64,000 nt of DNA from positions 5,153,501 through 5,217,500 of the forward strand of contig NC_088310.1 of the NCBI RefSeq assembly GCF_910592395.1, given 5' to 3'. This DNA is from Lineus longissimus. Its lineage: Eukaryota; Nemertea; Pilidiophora; Heteronemertea; Lineidae. Below the pieces are notes generated by a model that was given only the letters and a program-made list of their open reading frames with translations, did no database searches and had not been told where the DNA came from. The position numbers were made by a program, and so were the translations under genes. This document shows, in pieces, positions 26,686 through 41,301 of this stretch (the first letter of the stretch is position 1; every line of letters begins with the position of its first letter).

Positions 26686-29600
26686 AGGTCATCAATACCA
26701 TGGAAACAGAAAAATTACCACCAAGATGTTTGCAAATTTTGTGATTCCCAGTGACTATATTCTTGTGGATCAATAAACGCAGCAGACAGGATGCGAACTG
26801 TATCAATAATTACACAGATATGGTGATAAAGATTAACACAAGGTTTACAGAAGCAGATGCTCGGATATGCTGGGCTGGGTTTGACACAGCGGGCGAGGCA
26901 TTGTTGAAATGATCTCCATCACTTCTGGGCCTGTCCTTTTTTTAGCTCTCAGTGAGATGTAGTGAGAGCAGAAATATTGAAATGTGGTGAGAATTCATTT
27001 GGCATCATTTACAAAGTGACAACTAGCCTAAACCAAGACCAACAAGCTGGACCAAATGTTCAGTTATCAATGGACCACCAAAAGACCACATACATCTTTT
27101 ACTGGAAACGAAACAGCTGCAATTGACTCGTAATGGGGAAACAATGATGAGGAGAGCTCGGCCAGAAGTCCATCGTCATTCTTACGCTAATCTATTATAC
27201 ATGAAACCTATAAACGGCCAATTATTGAACACTCCTGATCAATAAGTGATGTAATTAGATTCTGAAACATCGCAAGACACTGATTTATGTCCTAGTTCAG
27301 CATGAGGTATTATTCAAATCCTTTGAGGAAGTTCTTTGAATCAACTTAAATTCCCCAAATCTTTGCCCACAGTATTTGATCAATGCTGCTTTCCTTGAAT
27401 TCTTTGCAACTCATTATCAGAGAGACAAACCATTTCACGACAGTATAATTGTGAAGGAAAACTGACCTACTAACATCCCTTCCTGAGGGAAATAGATATG
27501 TGCCACAGATCCTGCATTCAAGGAATTTGCAATACTTTGCAAAATCAAGTAAGGCCAAGTTTCACAATGCACATTTTAAATATCACAAATTGATTCCGCA
27601 ATTCAGAGAACTCTCCCAAGAAAAAACCTCTATCAAACTCTAAGACACTAAACCGAATCTCACAAAACATACAGAGACAGCATAGTCAATACAATCGACA
27701 CAACAAGTTCCCATTTGAGCTTGTCAATTGTCTTACCGACTAAGTTGTCTGAAGTCAAAACCATCCAACTCAAAATATTGTCAGCTCCAAACGATCAGAC
27801 AAAACATTTTTTTTCTCTCGAGTGATTTTCTACGCAATCATTAAAAGGATATCTCCTTTTTATCTTCTGAATCTCCAATCTCAATTACTGGCTTTTTCTT
27901 CTTCTTTTTTATCGAGAAAATCATGTGATGATATTTTGATGATGAAAAAACGTGTGTGACATTGGAGCTAGTCGTTTCTGAAAATACATTTTTTAGCACA
28001 GAACTCTATTGGTATCTGCTATTCAGTCAAACCCTGCAGTAATTGTTGGTTATGTCGGAGATCTGTTGGATATTTGGATATCAACTGTAAATCAAGGATT
28101 AAGCATATTTTTGTTCCAACTATGCGGTTCGACTGTATCAAGAAATCCAAACTCCTACATCTAGCTTGTCAGTGTGTTGCCCTTCCGAGTCACTTTGTCT
28201 CTCCACAATGGAGTTATGAGGTTAGTGTTTCAGGTCTTATTAGCTGTCTTTTATCCCTTAGAAGACATTGACATGAGGAACCCTTTGGCAAAGGTTCCCT
28301 TGAAACCTTTTTGAGCAAAGGTGGTCCATTCGCTAATGCACATTAAACATGCTAAGGTGCACAACACATTGCGCAAAGAACTCTAACACTTAGTACCTAC
28401 AAGCTGAATGCAAATTGCCACTTCAGAAAATGCCAAAGACCAGAAAATTTAATTTCATATTGAATAATGAATGAACTCCTAGGAAGAAGGGAAAAAAGCA
28501 CTGGATGAAACACTGATGAACACATCAATTTTCCGCGTGTTTCTAACAAATTACACAAGAAGTGGATACTTGTGACTTTGCCACGGGATGACGGCTGGTG
28601 ATCAGCGGTACGAATGACGCTATTCTGGAGTAGGGAACATGCACTTAATCGCTCCAAGGAGTGATTACGCGGAGTGTTATTCAAGGTATAAGTGGCTTGG
28701 GCCACAAAGCAGGTGCAACGCCCCAAAAGTGAAATTCTACACAATCGGCAGGAAAACAAAAGGAAATAGCGTAATGTCACACAGTACCCACTCGGGATGA
28801 ATTGGCAATGTTGAAATTATCTTTGGGGTGATGAAGATGGTACTTGAGATTTACAATAATGGACACTGAAGTTGAATTCACTTCAGAGAGAAGGAAGCAG
28901 TGGTGAAATACTCCAATTCATAGACACACTGGAAGATTCGCAATCATATAATCGGCCAGCGATTTTGTAATGAGAATGTTTTTCATCGCTTCATTTTGGT
29001 GAGAATTTCCCATGAAATGACAGAAGTTTCAAATACAGTCGTAATCAAAACTGATGGGATGAGATTACGAAACATTGATGATGATGATGCAGTTGTTGAT
29101 GAAATCACTATGATAGGATGGAGGAACAAAGAGAGCCTCTTGGTTTCCGCTAGAAAGTCAACACGGAGGGTTAAGGTTGCTCAAACAACTGCAACGCTTT
29201 CCATGGAAAATAAGTTGTTATCACCGGTTGCTTTGGTTACAAGATTGTGCTTTGCCAGTTTCCCATTATTCCATTATGGCCAGACAAAGGTACAGATGTC
29301 TGTCTTTCTATATTTAGCAACAGATGGAGAGCCGTTTCGTCCGCACGACTGATGCTGGGACACGAGGAAGACGAAAGTTAAGGAAAGTAAGGACGTATTG
29401 ACCACAACATTTTTCATAAGAAGATAAAACAAACTGTTTTCTTGGGAATTTTGCTCTCTTTCATTTCGATCAAATACAGTGTACTTTACTCTTGATTTCT
29501 CACCTTCAAATTGCAGATTTACACCTCATTAAGACTCCTCAACATCACCACGATGAGATTGCTTCAAAATTAAGACTTCCATCACTCCTCCCCAAAACAT

Positions 29601-32600
29601 TCATACATATTTTTTATTATTTTTTCGTTGCAAAGTTCAGCAGGTGGCAATAGAAAAATCTTCATAAAGGCAGGTGCATTTTGACACTTAGCAATATTCA
29701 GTGACATGTTGGCCTCCGGGGTAGAACACTTCGCAATAACCCTATTGAGGTGACAGCGGTAGATCCCGCATCCCATGATCATGTTCGGCCCAGCATGACA
29801 AACCAGTGACATTTTAGTCCAATCAAATGAAGCGACTGAAAAATACCCCACGGTGCACATTGTTGTTTGCGATGCTAATCGTCAGCTAGTGCTTATTGAG
29901 CATGTTCGTTCGCGATTGTGACCTCGGGCAATCCCCCATTCTCAACCGCAACTGCTGGGAGACAAAAATCAGAATTCCTAACTGTTGTTTCTTTAGTAGA
30001 GGAAATACCACGCAGATTTATTATTTATATTCAAGGCTTTGTTTTATTGCTTTTAGTTTTAATAAATATCTGCAGCTATAAATCAGTTAGTTTACCTAAG
30101 TACTTGCCAGGAAGGCCCTTTTGACACATGTGACAAAATGGTTAAACCCACGTTGAAACTCTCCAGACAACACCACAACTAAAGAAACTCATCAGAAAAC
30201 ACGACCGCAAAGCCCTGGCATTTCCATAGAAACTTAGCTACAGCAACAACCACGGTAACCATAGAGATTTCCATCAGCACGACTAAGACAGCTATTTAAA
30301 CACTTCAGCTACAGCAATAGTCACTTAGAAGAAGTGGGTCTGCTCTAATGTTCATAACACTTTAGGTAATCAAAGCATAGTTTGAAGATCTCTTCAATAA
30401 GACAGTAAGCGATATTTTTGTGTAAAGGAGAGCCCATCAAGATGTACAGTTATTATACTGTAAACTGCAAGTATTTGCGAGCACTGCAGATTTCACCAAT
30501 AATATCAATTCATGAAAATCAAAATCATAAAAATATATTTTTCTGATTGGGAAAAAACCAGAAAACTAGTTTGAAGAAGTCCTATTTGTAGGAAATTATG
30601 AAAGATGCAGATTATAACCCAAAACACACAGGAAGCATTCTGACATTTCAAAACCAAAGTAAAAGCATTTCATTTTCTTTCCAGTTATTCCACTAAATAT
30701 GTCCCCACCACATTGACCAAAACAACAGATTTGGAAACAACAGATCTGATCTGCTCTGGGACATGCGGGACAATTTTACTCCATCTACTTCTCCATCTGC
30801 TACTCCATCTGGTGGCTACTTAGCACACTAAAGACCACATCCAGCATCACATGGTCCATCACCATGGTTACGGAGAAGCGAGAGTAATTTGGCACTTCTG
30901 TGTTACTAATGACGTTAGGTGTGACTAATCTATTCGAAATATAACAACAACCAGGGATGAGTTAGAAAATTCACAATGAATTCTTGCAATATGTGGGGAG
31001 AATAGCACGACAGGATAACAACCACGCCTATTCAACTTCAAGAATATTGCAATCAACCGATCATGTAGTCAACAGATTGTGTTTGTATTGGGCTGTAATG
31101 AAAATAGCACTGGCGAGGATATCAATAAAGCCTGTCAGTGAGTTCAAGTGCATTTCCAATCAATGTACAAGTCAGCGGGGATACTTTTAGATGAAACGAA
31201 TCAAGTATATTTTTTGTTTTCTGAAAATCTCTCAAACTAGACTGCCTTTAAGAGGGTTAACCAAACAAGACTCATCGAAAAACAAAAGAAGCTCACATCG
31301 GCAAATTTGAGGGAAAAATGTTGAAGGGGATTAGCGCAAACCCCATTTATGGATTCCTACGAGATCATAATCACCTTATGAACCGTAGATAAAAGGCTAT
31401 CCCATCGACGTTTGGACCAATTACCCTCACTTAAAACTAGCAGAGAACAATAGATATGAACGCTGCAGCAATCATGAGCATAAAATGGCCGGGAGCTTTC
31501 CGATAATAGGACCATAAATTAAACTGGCTGGCGTTAATTGATGGACATGGGACAGGAATAAACGATAGAGAAAACTTCCTGAAAAGCAATGTAATGCAAC
31601 TAATACATTTACAGGACACGACAGAGTGATGGACGATTCTGCATCAATAATTAGAATTAGAAAATTCCGAATCTCACATGAAACGGAAAATGAGCACTTT
31701 TACCGGTTATTGAAATCCTGTGATACATCTGGGAATTTTGAGTAAATAATTTAATTGCAGCGACCATGATTGAGTTTATAGTTGTAATGCCTCAAGCATT
31801 TTTTAGCTATTGATGAAATATCTAATTTCAAGAATGCTGAATATGGCTATGTTTGTTACATTTATCACCGCAAATTGTAGGCAACATGTTCTTGTTGGAT
31901 CAGCCACCGTTTTTTCAATCGCTTTTCATTTGATCAAACTAAGAGCACTCCCAAGTTGGATCATGCAGTTGTTTTGCTATGGTCTATGATTGACTGAAGT
32001 ATAAATTCAGCCTCGTTTTAACCATCTATTTATATCAGTCATTAGCCTTTTCCCAGGTAGCCGTCAGAAGTCCGCATACATGGTTTACATTGGGATGAAG
32101 AATTTGTACGTTAATTCTGCAGTAATACTATGTTCAGCAAAATCACATTCACACTTAATGAACAGATCACTGATTGCAGATACAAATAAAAAACTCATCA
32201 AGACTTCAGGTCATGCAACAAGGGGGTTAACATACAAATAGGAAGCTAGCAGTCAGGTCAACTTGAAGGGGTGCCTCCTATCATGAAGTATATCCAAACT
32301 GTTCCCTGTTGCACCAGGAATAGGGCGTATATCAATCACTAAACACAATACAACTCCTGTGCATATTAGCCAAATTGGTGTCTTCATGTGTCCCATGAAG
32401 ACATCAGCTCAGTTCTGAGTTATGTAACTTTCCAATGAGAGACAGTTGCAAATAGAAACTCTATTGAGCTGTTGGGACGAAAAGCAAACTTTTGAATATC
32501 AGTGCCCTAAACAGCAGGTAGCCATTCAGGCAATAACACTCCACACCCAAGCCTGTGAGGAGAACTGGCCCAACATGTGCTCAAATCCATAACAACATCT

Positions 32601-32608
32601 GTTGACAT

Positions 32609-32624
32609 GGTAGCCATGGTTACC
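32609..32624. promoter_or_regulatory. RFX X-box-like palindrome
   Basis: GGTAGCCATGGTTACC is nearly its own reverse complement and contains both RFX half-sites around CATG. It lies in the gene-poor region between the FOXN start exon and CMC4. Confidence 0.4.
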
Positions 32625-34171
32625 AGATTAAGATGCCATATCTTGTATGCCCTGTGCTATTTTTCACACAGCTACTGACCACATGATATAGGGCCTAGTT
32701 ATAATTTAGCGAAATTCCAACTGCCATCAAACAATGAAAGCGTAATATTCTACTCAGTTCAATAGTGTAATGAAACATATCAACATCCCAACAACACAAA
32801 ACATATCGGAATTGAACAAAGACAACAACCAACCCCGAGACCAGCCCAAACGCATCTATTGATAATCATACACCACTGATCAGACGCAACTATGAAATCG
32901 AATATCACAAAGCAATAGATTGTATTACTTTCTGACTTACCGTCAAAGTGTACTACAATAGAACGACCAACTCACTTCACGTCGGTCACTCTGGATCAAA
33001 CTGAAATGAGCACGTTCATCCTTGATATCGTACAGACAAAAATCAAGAGGATCAGTTCCGAGACAATTAGGAACGCTAAAGTGAGAATGTCTTTGTCAAC
33101 ACGTAAGTTTTCCGTTGGATAATACAGCCAGGATACTCAAGCTGTCTTCAACTGCATTCCTATACGTGGATTCATGCTGATGATGCTGTATATGGTCTCC
33201 ATGGTTACCCGATCACAAATTCCCCAAGTACAAAACTTGCTACTCAGGACGAGATTATCCGTGAAGTGTAACCAAAAATCGGTACCTATACTAGGAAAAT
33301 TCTCCTGTGGGACCAATTAATCTGGCTGAGTAAGACACTTTGAAAGACAGTGTCAATTTATCATTATGAAAGCCACACCCTGCAAGGGATAAGCGGAAAG
33401 CCAGGGAAACACATATTAGACGAAGGATGGATTAACTATATCTAGTCCCATTGCAACTGCATCAGCCATTCTAAAAGTTCATCAGTCCATACTAAACAAC
33501 TATTTGATGCATCTTGAGACCACGGGCATGGTCCCGCCCAGCAGCTGAGTTCCGGCAGTTGTGAGCAAGAGGTGGTCATCAACTCAGAACATGTATTTCT
33601 ATAATTAGATTTAAAGGGTCTTTTTCCCCTCACCCCCACCCCCACCACCATTCAAATATCTCACAAAACTGCTTACTGTGGGCTGTGAAACTGTAGCAAA
33701 CTATTTCCTGTGCCTAGCTGCAGAACATAATGACCATTCTTGGAACGAAAGACATGAAAAATCATCCTTTTAAGATATAATTGTACTGTGTTGCACAAAA
33801 AGAGACTCAATGGTGTTTAATTATAGTTTCATTCATCCCAAATTGGTCTTTTGAGGCCAAACATCACAACAAGAATCCAGGGTAGATTCACTGTGAATTT
33901 AGTACATGTGCATGAAAAGAATGAGGCCAGTTAATGAGAAACCAGACCAATCAGGCCACCCTCATTATACAGTCTCAAATTGATGCCAAAGTGTCACACT
34001 CGTATTCAGAGGGTCACTGACTCATTATTAATCAAGACATTGCACATTTCGACAGAGGCATCGTTTTCTTTCAACAAAAATACGAATCTCCCACCATTAC
34101 TCAGGAGATTAGTAAAAGATAACAGAAATGATCCCTCGGCCAGGAGGGCTAGTAGGCAATCAGGATCCAGA

Positions 34172-34187
34172 ATGATGATGATGATGA
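34172..34187. repeat. ATG/GAT trinucleotide microsatellite
   Basis: Five ATG units, followed by an interrupted continuation to about 34222. It produces a false methionine-rich reading frame on the plus strand. Confidence 0.9.
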
Positions 34188-37100
34188 CAACAATGACCAT
34201 GATGCTTATGTTGATGATGATGTCAGCGAGACAAAGCGATGTTCAACCAAAGGCAGTTATTTCTTGGAGAATGGGCATGACCACTTTCCTTTGAAGAACG
34301 AATGGTCCCTTCTATGCTTGTTTCACTGAGAATACTGGTGGTGAAAATAAAGTATATAGTTCACACAACATCAGAGAAAAAATGTCAAGTTTGGGTTATC
34401 TTTGCTCCAAGAGCTCTTTGTCAAAGAGCCACAGCAAATATTACTATCGAAGTGGGACTTAGAATACAGAATTCCAAATTGAATAACAAAGCAAACACTA
34501 CTCCAAGTGTCTGCTTTGTGATGAAAAATAATTGTATTGTGACATCAGCAGGTACGATATTTCACCGACGAGGCTATTGAAGATTTTAAGAACTTTTTAA
34601 ACTACGATTTTCTTCCCACAGCGGAATAGTTAAAAGACAGCAAACCAAATATATTAGTAATAATTCATTTTAACTGTCAGAGGAATACAATGTGGCCCCT
34701 CCCTGATTCATACCCACACACTTCCACTGTGGAAATGTCACTTTTCTCCACAACATACGTACCATACCACAAAACATAACCTTGATAAGGAAGTATCGCA
34801 TGGATTCCTAAAAAGTCGCCACATTTGCAAACATTATCACGTTACCATGACGATCCCGGGTGATCAACTAGCCAGAAATGACGTACCTAAATTGTTAGAT
34901 TTTGTTGCATATCAACTTAAAAGGCCAGAGTAATCTGTAATAAAAGCAAGAGTGCCACGGCAGAATCCTGGACATCACTTGGTCGTCATGGTAACTGGAC
35001 CTAATCAAGATGGCTACCAGTGAGTGGTACATGACTGGGACACAAGTTTGGAGTCAACTTGAAGACTGGATAGGATAGAGCAAGAGATGAGAGGACAGGA
35101 TGCAAATCGTATAAACATACAAAGACAGATATTTTCAACATTATTAGTAGAAAGACATACATGTAGACTTCCTAAATATGAGAATGAGATGAAGGTCTTT
35201 GTGTTAGGCACCACCAAGGCATAGAAACACATCTTCCTTTCAGATGAATTTTAAAAATAAAGAACCAATGTGGCAGCTGGTCTTATAGAGGTTAACGGGG
35301 CCCAAATTAGGGTAGGTAGAATGGCAAGAGAGGCCTTTTTCATCTTCCAGATCATCACAGCAGCAACTTATAGGCAGTATGATGAGAGCTGCATAGCTGT
35401 TGCAATGTAATTTTTTTAGCAAAAAGAGTCATCAATCTCCATTTAGAAAAGAGCTCATCACCAAGGAAACGTTGCCATCACATGACGTTACAAATAGCAT
35501 ATGCTGGTACAATTATCATTTCGATGAGGGACCTGTACATACATGACTTGTTTGCACAGTCGGCAGCTGACCCACTTTTTGAGACATGTACAACAATAGT
35601 ATCAGTGTTTCAACACCCATCATGGAGATAGAGATGAAGTCATGATTTGTGATCTGTCAATGGTTTTTAAAATCACAGGTTTTTCTTGTTTAAACAACAC
35701 AGAGGGGGCAATTGCAATCTCAATTACTTATGTCCCATTTTACACTTCTCTCTACTATAGCACCATCATATCATCATGGTTGTTACAGAGTTAATTGTTG
35801 CACCTGATACTGAACGATGCAGCTTGTGCATCACTGTGTTATTGTAGAAGTTGCCCAAGAAGACCAGTGAGATGATTTATTTGGAATGGTTTGCCCCTTT
35901 TATCTGGGAATGACTTTTTTAACCTTCACAACAGTTGTTTCGGCGAACCAAAATGGAGAGATACTAAATGCTTTTCTCCCATTATGACTTGCCTAAGCCA
36001 AGCAATCCAACAAATGACAATACTGCCCATGAACACACATGAACCAGGGCTTGAAGTTAAGCAGCTACAGAAGGCAGCCATTTTCCTCAGCATCCAATGC
36101 CAACAAAACATCCTTGCAGGAAGCAACAAGTTCTCAAGTAGAAATCAACGGGATCGAACAGCTAAAAAAGTTACCAAAAGTCAACCAATAGAAGCAGAAG
36201 TTCTTCCAACATGATTTGGGATATTTGATTGAGATGAAATGTAGATAAAAGAGGAAAATAAATGAAAACTACACCAACTGACCTGTTAGTTCTGTACACC
36301 TATGGATACACCATTAGCATAACACTCACATGTGTTACTGCATGGGATGTTATAAAACTAGAATTCACCGATTGCCAGCTGGAACGGCCGAACACACTGT
36401 CCGCAATCAAACGAAATCAACATTTCAGTTTGATAGTTCAGAGAATTGGAATACTGATATGCAGTTAACTGATTTTAAAACAAGTAATATTCAAATCTGA
36501 ATAAACCATCAGAGATTGTCAGAAGCTGAGTAATCTAGCTAACACCTTTACCAGATAAATTTGTTTTCAACTTTTTGCTGGGAAATTATACATGTATGAC
36601 AGTTATTAGGAACAGAGTTTTATAATTAATAATTTCAACATACATTTCGTCCAGTATTTCTTTTTTCTTGACCCATCAGTATTATAACAAGACATGATTC
36701 TCTAATGTGATGTGCCCTTATGGTGTTAAATTGCCCTAAATCTTAATCTAATTCGAGCAAATATTCATAAGGTAATTTTACTCTTTGAAACTCCTGACCA
36801 AAACCACACTGCACTGAAGATGGGCCGGTGTGCCAAACCACAATCCTGTTCACATTTTCTCTCCACCCACATCTGCCACATCACCCAAACAACTTAAATT
36901 ATAGGCCACTTATTCGGTGCACCATATGGCCCATAGCTCATTAACATAAGTCGTAACCATGGTGATATCGGCATCAAGCCATAACCTGGCAACCCTGCCG
37001 ATTTGGAGGGGCCCACTTGAATGAAGCACAAGGAGATTGGTAAATAGAAAGTTTCTATTAGTTGGGAAACTTTCTTTGGCGATATGAATAGACTGGCCCG

Positions 37101-39046
37101 TTGCACTGGTTGTAGGAGCGAAATACGTTGTAGGCCGGAATGCAGATCTACCTCTGAGTTATTCTCATGGTTCTTCGATCTGGCTATTCCTATAGTCTTA
37201 TCGTTTTGAAAAAAGCATCTTAAGACAAATTGTAACCTCAGGGTTTGGGCTTTCAGAACACAGTCTTAAACAAGAAATTCAGGTTGTTCAGTCATTTCTT
37301 TCTTGGTTCAAATAGACCCACATCTGTCTCAGGCAAGTTTTAAAAACTGTGCCATCACTTTTAGGGCCATGTGACTTGGACAAAGCATTGACCATACGTT
37401 TGCGCAAATAGCTCTTAACTATTTTCTATATTAGAGATGATGACATCATTCTGCTTAACTGTTTGGTGACTACTTTTGAGTTCACTCCAACCACGATTGA
37501 TCTCTGACCCTTAAACAATATTATGCAACATGTATTGACGTTCCAAGAAGATGGTTCATATCATGTAACAGTATGGATCAGGGACCAAATTGATCTGGAA
37601 GTTACAGCTAAACTTCAGGAAAGAATGCCTATACTACGACAACTTTTTCTTAAATGCAGAGAAGACCGAGATGTGTACATGTACTTATGCAGTATCCATG
37701 GTGCGGTAGAAGTTCATCTGATTGATAAATTTACCATGTCACAGGGAAACATGAAAGACTTTGTAGTCGAAACAGAAAAAGGAAATCGAACCAGCTCCTT
37801 AACCAAAGTGCTTGTAGGACTGCAGTTGTAGCTCCCGCTCACACCCCACCACAATTAACACACAATACATGTAATATGTTTCTGTCTAAGTGTTGGTAAC
37901 CTTGACAAAATTTAACTGGATAATATTACTGTGTTGACATTGGCAACTGGCAACTAAGTCCCCCCCCTTAACATAAGCATATTCTTGATCACATTTTTAA
38001 CATACATCATTATCAGTATCACACGTCTCAAGATATCATCACATGTTTTTGACATTCTTACGCCGTGATGAGATTTACGGAGAAGGAAACTGACAGCTAG
38101 GTTTTAACCTTAGGGACTTGAACATGACGAAAGCAAAATTAAACCTCGGATTCTGTATTCTAAATGCAACAGTTTTCAAAAGAAATCACAACTGAGCACA
38201 ACCAATGCATTTTAAGTAAATTTCCAAATACTAAAATGTTAAAACGGAACAATAAAAGGGATCAGAGATGTTATATATTTGGCTATCGACGATCGACAGA
38301 AGTGCCATTTTACTCTACTCAATTGAAGATGTCCAAAGAGTGGAGTCAACATTTTCCAGTTACTTTTCATGTCCCACCTCAAAAACATTCAGTTAAGCTT
38401 TATTATCCCGACAAGGCTTTTATCGCACATTGTGCGCATTGTGGTCAGCCATTACCGCGATTATGGGTTGTCTGGTTTATTATTCTCAACTGTCAATGAT
38501 AATGTATATCAATGAGTAATTATGAAAACATCCCATCTGTGACACCAGAAGAGGCAGCTGGATCGAGATGCCCGAGAACAGATCGAGAATGGAAATCTTT
38601 TATCATAATACATGAATAGGAATAATGCACTGCCCTGTTGATTGCTGATTGGCTTTGCTCTGCAAGTTTGTGAAATCATTCCCCGTTTTAATATGGTAGC
38701 AGTGAGCTAGCCATGAATGAAAACAATACAAAACCAAAGCCAATACATGTGGCAACTTCGCAGTTTCAGTGATGAAACTTATGGCTTCTGAAGTTCTTAG
38801 CACTGCTACTTGAAACCAGAATGTGACCATTATAGGCTAGCCAAAACATCTGTAAGTTATTCTATGCTCTAGTATTTATAAAAGGGAAATATCTAAGCTG
38901 GACCACTCCATATTACAAGGTATGCAGTGGAAGGCGTTACTTTCAATCTTCACAATTGCAACAATTAGCCAAAAATCAAAAATATAGTCTACATTCAATA
39001 CCGAAGTATTCAAACCAAGGTGACTGAAATCACGAAGATCACCCAT

Positions 39047-39242
39047 GTCAATAATGGGTTACCGACAACGATATTCAGACACCACCACTCAATTAAAAGA
39101 CAAATTCTTTAATAGATAAAGACTTATGAGAGTCGCAGTTGGCTTTTGATCTTTCAATCCTACCAATAAAATCCCCAGAAATCAACATAGTCAATAATGG
39201 GTTACTCGACAAAGAATCAGACAGCATCGCTCAATCAAAAGA
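39047..39242. repeat. Diverged direct repeat, two copies of about 55 bp
   Basis: Copy one (39047-39102) and copy two (39190-39242) share GTCAATAATGGGTTAC, then a CAGACA...CACT or CGCT segment, then CTCAAT-AAAAGA. The copies differ by several substitutions and small indels. No coding or transposon signature was recognised. Confidence 0.6.
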
Positions 39243-40002
39243 TGGATACTTTTGAGAAAATGTGATTTCGGCCCCTGCGGTAACCATGGTGCTCTTAAAT
39301 TTATGTGTGATGCAAGTTGAGATAGAGACATACAGCAAGCTTCGTCATCCCGGGATACCATCTTCTTGGTATCTGTATCATGGTCTCCATGGTGACGTCC
39401 AGTTTGCATCAGTGAACGAGAAGGAACAAAGGCAACATATTCGAGAGAGATACGGAAACCAGACAATGTTTCATGGATCGGGAGACTTGATGGCAATCGT
39501 TCGTTCCATCCTGTTCAATTTATACTCATTGCATGGTGTTATTAAATTGTGGAGGTGAAGATGATAGTATGGTCATTTTGAAAAGAAAACTTTCAAGAAG
39601 ACTGTTTCTGCATAGTATTCACATAGAGGTACCAAGTGTGAACCAAAGACTGACACAAGGTATAATGTTCTAAAGTTTCACCTATCTAAGACCCATTCTT
39701 GTGGCAGCTATAGTAACAAGTCTTCAAGTTTTTTAATACACTCAATGTGAAAAACAAGTGGCCCAAAGCAGATTTAGCCGCAAATGACCTGCGGGACAAT
39801 CTGCTCTTGAGACATTCATCCATGCAAGTTTCCTCAATCAACAACAGCACATCTACGTTATTTCCCAAGCATTTATTTTTATCACTAAGTGTGAGAGAAG
39901 CAAGCATCAATAACAAACCAGCAGATCACTGATTTCTCTCTTCCATGGTTCATACATTGAATTTGAAATGCCACAACACCACAGACATTTGGCAGACATC
40001 TT

Positions 40003-40017
40003 GGTAACCATGACAAC
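40003..40017. promoter_or_regulatory. RFX X-box-like site
   Basis: GGTAACCATGACAAC contains GTAACC, an AT spacer and GACAAC, close to the RFX X-box. It is one of several such motifs between 30 and 43 kb. Confidence 0.35.
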
Positions 40018-41141
40018 TGAATACCTTCATAAAGCACAGACTGAGGTCAGAGCAGCAGGAGTCGAGGAAGCTGAGAGCAACCAGAATTCTGATGGGCTAC
40101 CAATGGGAGGCCCACGTCCAATATAATTTGTTGGAGATGTTTCGGTTGGGCTACTGATGGCTTGGTGTAAATTATTAGTTGACACAAAATATCAAGGGGG
40201 TTGACATCAATGGGGCATTCAAAAGGAAGTAATTCAACAATTGAGGGGGAAAAGCAGTACCAGTTCCAATGCCCTTTTCTTTTTTTTGCCCTATTCAAGC
40301 ATATCTGAATGCAATTTTTGCCCCTCACGCGTCCCATTTAGAAAAATCAAGACATCCTCTTCTTGAAATTGTGTGCCAACAAACCCTAGAAAGGGGTCCC
40401 AAACAAATCCTTATCTTGTTATTTTCCATTCATGATACCGGTTCCACGAAACGCAAGGACAAACCTCAAATCTTCTGAAAGTCAACATTATTCAATTCGA
40501 AAGTCCCTCTGTCCGAGTTCAGATCAAAAAGACAATCTGGAATTTCAGGGTTCGTGGATAAAATCCACCTTATGAAATGAACAATCTATCAGCTGGCTAA
40601 GATTTCAGACTACAAGGCCTGCACTGGAGCTCAACAAACTGAAATATTCAGAAACAACACCAAAAACCAACTCAAGATGAGATATGAGCTTTGAGCCTGG
40701 CCGCCCTTTAGGAGCCACCATAGACAGGCCTTGCTGCACTGGAGAGATGCTGGAGGTGTTTTCTTCCAAGTTTTATAGAGCACATGAAAGCAGCACTGTG
40801 AGCAAGCAATGGATGGAGGCATTCAACCAACCAACAGACTTCTCCACTTGAGTTGCTAAGTTACTGAGCTGAAGAGAACAGATTCAATGAATCGTTTTCT
40901 AACACCACGTGCAGCAAAAGTTTTTTTAAAGATGAGGTTGTTCGGAAATGATCTTTTACAGTTGTTTTTAAAGGGGAATGAAATGAAACTAGAGGGGTAG
41001 GATTTTCTATGGCTGTTTGAAAAGTTTTTAAGTGATCAGATACTGCACAAATACATGTATCTATTTTTATTTATTTTCTTACTTTTTCTAGCTCACATGC
41101 AAGATGCACCCTCTCAATTTGGGATATACACCCTTGATATA

Positions 41142-41301
41142 CAGTAAAACCTCTCTAATAAGGACACCCTCGGGACTGACAAGTGCTGTCCTTAATAGAG
41201 AGGTGTCCTGATTATAGAGGTAAAATTGAATGGAAACGACCAATTTTGGACCAAAACTAGTGTCCTTAATAGAGAGGTGTCCGCTTAGGGAGGTTCTACT
41301 G
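41142..41301. mobile_element. 160-bp pogo/Tc1-like MITE with TA target duplication
   Basis: The ends form inverted repeats, CAGTAAAACCTC at the left and GAGGTTCTACTG at the right, flanked on both sides by TA (41140-41141 and 41302-41303). A CAGT terminus with TA duplication is typical of pogo/Tigger-type DNA transposons. Internally, CCTTAATAGAGAGGTGTCC occurs at 41190-41208 and again at 41264-41282, and an inverted form follows the left end. There is no transposase, so this is a non-autonomous copy. The family assignment is inferred from the termini. Confidence 0.85.

Noticed and set aside
28397-29352. 127-codon minus and 118-codon plus frames
   Set aside because: No domain, no splice context and no similarity recognised; consistent with chance open frames in 21 kb.
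33980-34294. 104-codon frame with a methionine-rich stretch
   Set aside because: The methionine run is the translated ATG microsatellite; there is no other support.
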